DNA of 64,000 bases from Vibrio splendidus (lineage in GTDB: Bacteria; Pseudomonadota; Gammaproteobacteria; Enterobacterales; Vibrionaceae): the NCBI RefSeq assembly GCF_024347615.1, contig NZ_AP025509.1, positions 1,945,544 to 2,009,543 of the forward strand, written 5' to 3'. Of the stretch, positions 57,570 through 64,000 are shown piece by piece. The position numbers and the translations under genes are program-made. A model generated the notes under the pieces. The model made no database searches, was not told the origin of the DNA, and saw only the letters and a list, made by a program, of their open reading frames with translations. Position 1 is the stretch's first letter. Every line of letters starts with the position of its first letter.

Positions 57570-58760
57570 TTAAGCTAGAGCCGTCGTTAAGCTTGTCGCA
57601 TCTTCGTGTGACTCCTGTGATGTGAAGTTATTTGGGTGAATGCGTTTGCCAAGATTGTCAAAAATATGCAGGTTGGATTTATCGATGCTTAGCCCGAGAG
57701 GGACGGCTTGGCACAGCGTCGTTTCAGGTGTCACTGCAATAAAGGGTTGTTCGTTCACAAGGCCATGAACCAATTGATTTGGCCCTAAAGGCTCAACCAC
57801 GCTGATGCGTAATTCAAGCGGCAGCGCGTTCATGACTAAATCGGCACAAACCTCAGAGTGTTCTGGGCGAATACCAAGTGTGATGGCTGTATTTTTTACG
57901 TGGGCGTATTCGGGCAAGTACATTTGCTGGTCGCCAATCTCAAGGTAGCCGTCGTCGAGTGTTGCTGGCAAGAAATTCATCGCTGGGCTGCCAATGAAGC
58001 TTGCCACAAAGGTACTGGCTGGCTGGTGGTAGACCTCTCTTGGTGTCCCGACTTGCTCTATTTGACCGTTGTTGAGTACCACGATTCTGTCAGCCAGTGT
58101 CATGGCTTCAACTTGATCATGAGTGACGTAAACACTGGTCACGCCAAGCTCGCGTTGCAGCTTTTTGATTTCTAACCTCATGTGGGCACGCAGTGAGGCA
58201 TCTAGGTTAGACAAAGGTTCGTCAAACAAGAACAGTTGTGGGTCGCGAACGATCGCTCGCCCCATAGCAACACGTTGACGTTGACCACCAGAAAGTTTGG
58301 CTGGCTTGCGGTCTAGGTATTCTTCGATCTTCAGAGTTTTGGCGACTTTCTCAATTTTATCTTCAATAAGGTGCTGACTGACACCTCGGTTTTTTAAGCC
58401 ATAAGCGAGGTTCTTATACACCGTCATGTGAGGGTAGAGCGCGTAATTCTGGAAGACCATCGCGATATCACGCAGGGCTGGTTTCTCTGTATCAACCCGA
58501 CGACCACCTAAGTGTATCTCACCGCCAGAGATGCTTTCTAAACCCGCAATGGAACGTAAAATAGAAGACTTGCCACAACCAGAAGGACCCACCAAGACAA
58601 GGAACTCACCCTCATTGATGTCAAGAGAGACTCCTTTGACGGCTTGATGGCCGTTTTCATACGTCTTGACCAAGTTTTTGATACCCAACATGGTGGGAGC
58701 TTTACGCGTACGATTGTGAGTGGCTTGGTTGTGCGCTAGCGTCTGCTTTGGGTTTGGCAT
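57570..58760 (-). CDS. ugpC: Glycerol-3-phosphate ABC transporter ATPase
   Basis: 396 residues from ATG 58760, which has GAGGA 8 nt upstream. Walker A GPSGCGKSS, signature LSGGQRQRVAMGRAI, Walker B LFLFDEPLSNLDA, switch His VYVTHDQVEAM, then a C-terminal MalK-like TOBE regulatory domain. The open frame extends to GTG 58880 (overlapping ugpE by 11 bp), and ATG 58691 would give the more usual 373 residues. The polar N-terminal extension is odd for the family. It powers the UgpAE channel. Confidence 0.92.
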   Translation of the reverse strand: MPNPKQTLAHNQATHNRTRKAPTMLGIKNLVKTYENGHQAVKGVSLDINEGEFLVLVGPSGCGKSSILRSIAGLESISGGEIHLGGRRVDTEKPALRDIAMVFQNYALYPHMTVYKNLAYGLKNRGVSQHLIEDKIEKVAKTLKIEEYLDRKPAKLSGGQRQRVAMGRAIVRDPQLFLFDEPLSNLDASLRAHMRLEIKKLQRELGVTSVYVTHDQVEAMTLADRIVVLNNGQIEQVGTPREVYHQPASTFVASFIGSPAMNFLPATLDDGYLEIGDQQMYLPEYAHVKNTAITLGIRPEHSEVCADLVMNALPLELRISVVEPLGPNQLVHGLVNEQPFIAVTPETTLCQAVPLGLSIDKSNLHIFDNLGKRIHPNNFTSQESHEDATSLTTALA

Positions 58761-58869
58761 CGGGGTATCCTCTGTATTTTTGTGGATAGCTTGGTGAGAA
58801 GGCAGGTGAGATGTCTTGTACTCATTGAGAGATTGAATGCGGTTATTGTTCATTTGAGTTGTGTCGTTA

Positions 58870-59712
58870 TTATTTTTCACTTTCTACTAGCCCTTTTACA
58901 AACCAACGCTGAAATACAACCACCACTAAAACGGGTGGCAACATGGCTAAAATCACCATGGCGAAAGCATAGTCATAGCGCGGTAAACTGGTTTCATTGA
59001 TGTTGTTGAGTACTTGTTTTATGCCCATCACGATGGTGTTGTAGCCTTCATCGGTAGTCATCATGATCGGCCATAAGTATTGGTTCCAACCCACCACAAA
59101 CATAATGATGAAAATCGCTGCGATCATGGTTTTAGAAAGAGGCAGCAAGATATCGACAAAGAATCGAAATGGACCTGCATTATCTAACTGTGCGGCTTCT
59201 AACAATTCATCGGGGATGGTTTTGAAGAACTGTCTAAAAAAGAAGGTCGCGGTGGCTGATGCGATCAAAGGTAGAATCAATCCTGTGTAGCTATTAAGAA
59301 GCCCAAGCCCTGCGACAACTTCATAGGAAGGGATAATACGAACTTCTAATGGCAGTAGCAGCGTCACGAAGATCAACCAAAACCAAGCTGTAGCATAAGG
59401 CAGTCGAAAGTAGACCAAAGCATACGCCGCCATCATCGAAATGATGATCTTACCGATCGCAAAACCTAGCCCCATGATCATTGAGTTGGCGATCATTTTA
59501 CTGGCGGTGACTTCGCCACTGAAGCCCATACTTTTGTTCCAAGCTTCGCTATAAATAGCCGTAAAATTATCGCCCGGTAGCCATTGCAGACCTTCGCTGA
59601 CAATGGTGTTTGGATTATGGGTTGAACTGGCGAAGATTAGCCAGATAGGGACCAACATAAACAGCATCCCAGCAATTAAAATTAGGTGGTCAGAGACCTT
59701 ATTACTTTTCAT
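58870..59712 (-). CDS. ugpE: Glycerol-3-phosphate ABC transporter permease
   Basis: 280 residues with six membrane helices and the EAA loop ELLEAAQLDNAGPFRFFVDILLPLSK that docks on UgpC. GGAG precedes ATG 59712. Located between ugpA (38 bp) and ugpC (overlap with its longest frame). Confidence 0.93.
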   Translation of the reverse strand: MKSNKVSDHLILIAGMLFMLVPIWLIFASSTHNPNTIVSEGLQWLPGDNFTAIYSEAWNKSMGFSGEVTASKMIANSMIMGLGFAIGKIIISMMAAYALVYFRLPYATAWFWLIFVTLLLPLEVRIIPSYEVVAGLGLLNSYTGLILPLIASATATFFFRQFFKTIPDELLEAAQLDNAGPFRFFVDILLPLSKTMIAAIFIIMFVVGWNQYLWPIMMTTDEGYNTIVMGIKQVLNNINETSLPRYDYAFAMVILAMLPPVLVVVVFQRWFVKGLVESEK

Positions 59713-59750
59713 AAATAACTCCTATCGCGTTAAATCCTAGCGGGGATGGG

Positions 59751-60632
59751 CTAGTAATGGACACGCTTTTCTACAACGCGAAACTGGATAAATGTAAGAG
59801 TGAGGACCAGCAATAACAGCACAACAGATTGTGCGGAGCTGCCGCCTAAATCTGCGCCAACAAACCCGTCTCGATACACCTTGTACACCAACGACGTTGT
59901 GCCGCCACCCGGGCCGCCATTGGTCATGGTGTCGATTACGCCAAAGGTTTCAAAGAACGAGTAGGTGAGGTTGATGACCAGTAGGAAAAATCCAGTTGGC
60001 GCGAGTAGTGGGAAAGTGATGGTCCAGAAACGTTTCGAGTCACTGATACAATCCAACATCGCTGCTTCTTTTACGGCGTAAGAGATCGATTGAAGCCCAG
60101 CCAGAAAGTAGATGAAATTCACCGAAACCTGTTTCCACACGGACACCAAAATCAGAGCAAACGTGGCATCAACAGGATCGGTTTGAAAGCTGAAGTTCCA
60201 ACCCACAACGGAAAATAACTCGGTAAATACACCAATGTGCGGGTTAAACAAGAAAGCGCCGATAACGCCTGCTATCGCGGGTGCGACCGCATAAACCCAA
60301 GTGAGTGTGACTTTGTATACGCCTTGTCCGTGAATGATGTTGTCGGCTTTCACGGCAAGCAGCAGAGCCAAGGCAAGTGATAAGAAAGAGACCACAATCG
60401 CGAACATCAAAGTAAAGCCAATCGAGTTCAGGTACTCGCTCGATTCGAATAGCATTTGGTAATTCTCAAACCAGACGAATATAGATGAGGTGCCCCAAGG
60501 GTCTTCCAGCATAAATGAAAGATAAACCGCCTTGGCTGCTGGGTAGATAAAGAAAACGGCAATGATGAGGATCTGAGGCGCCAAAAATAGGTAAGGCAGC
60601 GGAGAGTGAAAGAATTGCTGACGTCGTTCCAC
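59751..60632 (-). CDS. ugpA: Glycerol-3-phosphate ABC transporter permease
   Basis: 293 residues from GTG 60632 (AGGG 8 nt upstream), which agrees with the usual UgpA length. The open frame extends to 60689. Six helices, and the EAA loop AVKEAAMLDCISDSKRFWTITFPLLAP. The N-terminus HSPLPYLFLAPQILIIAVFFIYPA is typical. Confidence 0.93.
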   Translation of the reverse strand: MERRQQFFHSPLPYLFLAPQILIIAVFFIYPAAKAVYLSFMLEDPWGTSSIFVWFENYQMLFESSEYLNSIGFTLMFAIVVSFLSLALALLLAVKADNIIHGQGVYKVTLTWVYAVAPAIAGVIGAFLFNPHIGVFTELFSVVGWNFSFQTDPVDATFALILVSVWKQVSVNFIYFLAGLQSISYAVKEAAMLDCISDSKRFWTITFPLLAPTGFFLLVINLTYSFFETFGVIDTMTNGGPGGGTTSLVYKVYRDGFVGADLGGSSAQSVVLLLLVLTLTFIQFRVVEKRVHY

Positions 60633-60880
60633 AGGGTAATCCCTAAAAATAGTTACAGTGGCCACTATTAGATTAGTGACCGTTACCACTAGCGCGATAT
60701 CAAGGAATGCATCCAGTTGAGTTATCGTTGTTGGAGCAAGAAATGGCGCTAATGAAGAACCTCCTCACGCCTTGCCATTGCGCTCTTCGTTCGAGGCAAT
60801 GACAAGTGGTGAGGAGCAATGAACGGCTTTTGGTTTGTTAAGCCTTTAGTTCAGTTATCTGCTCTAGCTAAAAAGCAGAA

Positions 60881-62173
60881 TTAGTTCATGGTGCGAGCGA
60901 AGCGTTTCAGTAGTTTGCTGCTCTCATCTTCGACCTTGTTTAGGCTGTTCTCGACACTAGAGCGGCCTGCGAAGATGTTATCGAACTCACGGTGCATCAC
61001 TTCACGGATCTGCGGGTAATAACCTAGGCGGTAGCCTTTAGTCCACTCGCCCGATTTAAGGCTTAGCTGCTTTACGCCCACTTCCGCGTCAGGCTGTTCT
61101 TTGTAGTAACCAGACTCTTTCGCTAGTTCATATGCAGCAGTCGTTACAGGCACATAGCCAGTGGTTTTGTGCCAGTAAACCTGAGTTTCAGGCTTAGTCA
61201 GGTAGTCAAAGAATGCTGCCACACCTTTGTCTTGTTGTTGGTCATGGCCATTGAGTGCAAACAGAGCGGCACCACCAATGAAGGTTAAACCAGCATCTGG
61301 GTTAACTGATTTCCAGTATGGAAGGTAAGTTGTGCCTAACTCGAAAGGTACGCGGTTACGCAAACCACCGAATGAACCTGAAGAGCCCATCCACATTGCC
61401 ACTTCTTGGCGCTCGAAAGGCGTTTGGTTCGCATCCCAATCGCTGCCGTAATACTTGTAGTAACCTAGATCTGACCACTCTTTCATCTTGCTAACGTGCA
61501 TCATCATATCTTTGGTGTTGAACATGATTTTAGTGGATAGGCCGTCGTAGCCGTTGTTCTGGTCAGACACTGGCAGGTTATGGCGAGACTTGAAGTTCTC
61601 GAACATGATCCATGGCGTTAGAGATTGAGAAAACGCGATGTGTCCGTCTGCCTTCAGCTTTTTAGCAACGACTTCTAGTTCTTCATAAGTCTTAGGCGCG
61701 TCGGCACCTACTTCCGCAAGAAGGTCTTTGTTGTAGTAAAGAACTGGGGTCGAACTGTTGAAAGGCATACCAATTATCTTGCCTTGGCTGTCTGCATAGA
61801 AGTTACGAACGCCCGCTAGGTAGTCGTTCGAATTAAAGTTGTAGCCAGACTCAACCAGAATATCCTGTACAGGTTTGGCGACGCCTTTAGCGTTCATGAT
61901 GGTTGCAGCACCGGCATCGAAGACTTGTAGAATGTTAGGAGCTTCGCCTGCTCGATATGCTGCGATACCCGCTGTTAAGGTCTCTGTGTATGAACCTTTA
62001 TAGATTGGCGTGATCTTGTAATCATCTTGTGACGCATTAAAGTCAGTCGCAATCTTATTGACGGTTTCTCCAAGTTGGCCGCCCATTGCGTGCCACCAAG
62101 TGACTTGAGTCGTTGCGAACGCTGGCATTGCCGCTGTTGCGGAAAGAACGCCTGCCAAAATTAGCTTATTCAT
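60881..62173 (-). CDS. ugpB: Glycerol-3-phosphate-binding protein
   Basis: 430 residues with a signal peptide (MNKLILAGVLSATAAMPAFA). The family 1 solute-binding fold starts TQVTWWHAMGGQLGETVNKIATDFNASQ, with TAGIAAYRAGEAPNILQVFDAG. AAGGAAAAG precedes the ATG. It delivers glycerol-3-phosphate or glycerophosphodiesters to UgpAE in the periplasm. First gene of the ugp operon; the 248-bp gap to ugpA is free of genes. Confidence 0.94.
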   Translation of the reverse strand: MNKLILAGVLSATAAMPAFATTQVTWWHAMGGQLGETVNKIATDFNASQDDYKITPIYKGSYTETLTAGIAAYRAGEAPNILQVFDAGAATIMNAKGVAKPVQDILVESGYNFNSNDYLAGVRNFYADSQGKIIGMPFNSSTPVLYYNKDLLAEVGADAPKTYEELEVVAKKLKADGHIAFSQSLTPWIMFENFKSRHNLPVSDQNNGYDGLSTKIMFNTKDMMMHVSKMKEWSDLGYYKYYGSDWDANQTPFERQEVAMWMGSSGSFGGLRNRVPFELGTTYLPYWKSVNPDAGLTFIGGAALFALNGHDQQQDKGVAAFFDYLTKPETQVYWHKTTGYVPVTTAAYELAKESGYYKEQPDAEVGVKQLSLKSGEWTKGYRLGYYPQIREVMHREFDNIFAGRSSVENSLNKVEDESSKLLKRFARTMN

Positions 62174-62292
62174 CTTCTTTTCCTTTTGGATGAAATCGAT
62201 GTAGAGGTATTGAATTAGAGTATTAACGAGACGGTAGGGGTGTCGTTTGAAGCTATCTTGAACAGGCCATATTTCACTTACGTGGCTAAACC

Positions 62293-62310
62293 GTTTCAGT
62301 GATATGAAAG
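62293..62310 (-). promoter_or_regulatory. Possible Pho box upstream of ugpB
   Basis: The minus strand reads CTTTCATATCACTGAAAC, 14 of 18 positions agreeing with the PhoB consensus (CTGTCATAWAWCTGTCAY) as I remember it. It lies 120 bp before ugpB. Phosphate control of ugp is the rule in enterobacteria. Confidence 0.4.
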
Positions 62311-62405
62311 ATTCGTTTCGATTTTATTTAAGAGAAAAGTTATTGATGGTTTTGATGTTGAACATGTTCGGTTTTTAAGACGTTTTATTGGACAACTGTT
62401 GTTCA

Positions 62406-62432
62406 ATAAAAAAGCCTCTCGATGGAGAGGCT
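62406..62432 (-). terminator. Terminator of the oxygenase gene
   Basis: AGCCTCTC pairs with GAGAGGCT around GATG; the minus strand continues with a T tract. Confidence 0.8.
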
Positions 62433-62460
62433 TAGAAGAAGGTTCGATGTGGATACAGTT

Positions 62461-63063
62461 TTAGTGCGCTATGTCCAGTTGGTTGTCTTTCACGCCGTTA
62501 ATACGGAACCAACCAGCGATACTGAATCGCTCCGTGTTGGTTGGTAGAACCTCGTGTGGGAACTGTTCAGACAAGAATACCAACAGTCGACCACCCTTTG
62601 GCGGAATGGTCGCGATGTGATTGTCTTTTAGATCGTAAACCACGAGCTCTCCTGCGTCTTCTTCAGACCATTCGTCATTCATGTAGAACACGGTGGTCAG
62701 GCGGCGGTTTTCGTTGCCTTTGAAGCAGTCTAAGTGCTTCTGGTAAAAGTCACCTTTTTCGTATTTTGCAAAGTGCGCTTCGTATTCGAACAGACCTAAA
62801 AAGAATGCTTGGTTTGCTTCTAAACGAATTTGTTCCATTTTGTCGAGGAACAGAGATGCTGGTTCGCCCATATCACGGCGTACCCACTGAATTTTGTCAC
62901 TACGAATCGTTGCTTCTCGCGCTACGTCATCGTTACGGCCGATCCTAGCCTTTTTCCAGTTCTCTGGAATGCAATCCCTCAATGCCACTACTTCTTCGTG
63001 AGTTAAGAAGTCATCCCAAACAAAGTAACCTTGGGTAGAAAGAGCATCGATAAGTTGGTTCAT
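62461..63063 (-). CDS. Fe(II)/2-oxoglutarate-dependent dioxygenase
   Basis: 200 residues from ATG 63063; the open frame begins at GTG 63072. It has the double-stranded beta-helix with the iron ligands in YQKHLDCF (His-x-Asp) and FPHEVLPT (distal His), and the 2-oxoglutarate-binding Arg in RFSIAGWFR. It is related to prolyl-hydroxylase-like (P4Hc) proteins. The substrate is unknown. It is the only gene on its transcript. Confidence 0.85.
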   Translation of the reverse strand: MNQLIDALSTQGYFVWDDFLTHEEVVALRDCIPENWKKARIGRNDDVAREATIRSDKIQWVRRDMGEPASLFLDKMEQIRLEANQAFFLGLFEYEAHFAKYEKGDFYQKHLDCFKGNENRRLTTVFYMNDEWSEEDAGELVVYDLKDNHIATIPPKGGRLLVFLSEQFPHEVLPTNTERFSIAGWFRINGVKDNQLDIAH

Positions 63064-63282
63064 GTATAGCACTCAGACAATAAATTAGAGGCGCATATAT
63101 AGTCCGAATAACTCAGGTCACCAAATCACGTATTTTGTCGTCACGACAAATGATGCTCAGTGCTTAAAGCGTAAGGCTTGTTGAGCAAGGTTTTCGGTAA
63201 TGTGAGCATTCAATAATGCTGAAAAATATCGGATGAAATTGATGTTCATCTTTGGAATTTGTTCCCATTCTTCTGAGTTGAA

Positions 63283-63330
63283 TTGGATTTGAGTAACATT
63301 GGTTTTGAGTAACGTTGGTTTTGAGTAATT
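63283..63330 (+). repeat. Three 16-bp tandem repeats
   Basis: TTGGATTTGAGTAACA, TTGGTTTTGAGTAACG, TTGGTTTTGAGTAATT in direct succession. They lie in the gene-free 63064-63466 stretch before the MBL gene. Confidence 0.75.
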
Positions 63331-63466
63331 GAGTGGATACCAATGGAAATCTTGATTCGAGCTATCTATCTGGTTTTAGATTGTTGCTTTTAACAAAATG
63401 ATCACAATTGATGGTGAGTTTGCTATGGTATAGGTCTGACCAGTTGGTTTATCACAAGGAGTGAGT

Positions 63467-64000
63467 TTGCAGCTGCATACCATTAAAGGTTACATCCAAG
63501 ATATGTACTTGGTGGAGTACCCAGACAAATTACTGTTACTTGATGGCGCATGTCGGGCCGACATCCCGCATTTGAAAGCTTTCATTGAAACCGAGCTTAT
63601 GCGTGATTTTGCTGATCTACATACGGTTGTGGTTACGCACATGCACCCAGACCACGCAGGGGCAGCGCACAAGCTCAGAAAGCTGACGAATTGTAATTTA
63701 GTTGCAGCAAACAGAGATAAGGATTGGTATCACGGCATCGATGGCATATTGATGCATTTGACCGATCTGGCGTTGGCACGATGGATGGCAAATCGATTGG
63801 GCAAGCCCAAAGCAAACCTATGGTATTCAAGGAAGTTGAAGCCGGACTACAAGCTGTCGGATGGAGACAGCATTCCGGGTTTTGATGACTGGTTGGTTCT
63901 GGAAACGCCAGGCCATACCGACAGAGATCTTTCCGTCTATTGCCCTTCACACAGTGTCGCCTATGTGGCGGACTTAATGGTTGAGGTCAAAAAGAAGCTG
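63467..64000 (+). CDS. Metallo-beta-lactamase-fold hydrolase, N-terminal part
   Basis: 178 codons, running off the window end. The start is TTG 63467 with AAGGAG 5 nt before it; GTG 63461 is the alternative. It has the metal motif VVTHMHPDHAGAAHKL (H-x-H-x-D-H) and the next ligand LETPGHTDRDLSVY, then YVADLMV with the expected Asp. It belongs to the glyoxalase II-like hydrolases with unknown substrate. Confidence 0.82.
   Translation, partial: MQLHTIKGYIQDMYLVEYPDKLLLLDGACRADIPHLKAFIETELMRDFADLHTVVVTHMHPDHAGAAHKLRKLTNCNLVAANRDKDWYHGIDGILMHLTDLALARWMANRLGKPKANLWYSRKLKPDYKLSDGDSIPGFDDWLVLETPGHTDRDLSVYCPSHSVAYVADLMVEVKKKL

Overview
The window reads as a Vibrio chromosome segment, probably of the Splendidus clade. 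This is inferred from the 16S/23S/5S sequence, the multi-tRNA rRNA spacer and the overall gene content; no database was consulted. It has three parts: core chromosome (1-13180), a tRNA-associated genomic island (13149-44275), and core chromosome again (44276-64000).

Left core. Transporters come first (a TSUP permease start, an MFS carrier with a His-rich small protein, a YitT-type protein). Next is a divergent metal-response unit: an ArsR repressor overlapping an ECF sigma factor (SigZ-like), facing a Cys-rich permease across three identical-format operators (ATTTCGA-N6-TCGAAAT). A TrmY-type methyltransferase and a DUF3087 protein follow. A complete rrn operon comes next, with two promoters, boxA sites, 16S, five spacer tRNAs (Glu-Lys-Val-Ala-Val), 23S and 5S. 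A tRNA-Ser(UGA) gene closes this part.

Island. The last 32 nt of the tRNA-Ser gene recur (31/32) at 44244-44275, which delimits about 31 kb. The tRNA-proximal tyrosine integrase is split by an IS630-family element; removing the element restores its reading frame. A second, intact tyrosine integrase, a MobV-like relaxase, an orphan AbiEi-like antitoxin with a disrupted start, and an ISNCY/IS1202-like element with 17-bp target duplications follow. The cargo is unusual: four secreted DUF1254/DUF1214-like paralogues in two subtypes, four LysR regulators interleaved with them, several outer-membrane barrel candidates, a PafA-type alkaline phosphatase, a large secreted repeat-bearing protein, a GGDEF protein, an HlyD-family exporter module and a kinase-like protein. 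LysR-type palindromes of two classes (TTAAGC-N3-GCTTAA and ACATAAAC-N3-GTTTATGT) lie upstream of these genes. This suggests a self-contained envelope/secretion regulon, and it is the best candidate for an undescribed system in the window.

Right core. A divergent pair (phosphoethanolamine-transferase-like and GDPD-like) is followed by a MATE exporter, PEP synthase with its regulator PpsR, glutaredoxin 2, a 52-aa small protein, an oxidoreductase, a GNAT acetyltransferase, an L,D-transpeptidase and a TSUP permease. A complete glycerol-3-phosphate uptake operon (ugpB-A-E-C-Q) carries a possible Pho box upstream. A 2-oxoglutarate oxygenase and the start of a metallo-beta-lactamase-fold hydrolase end the window.
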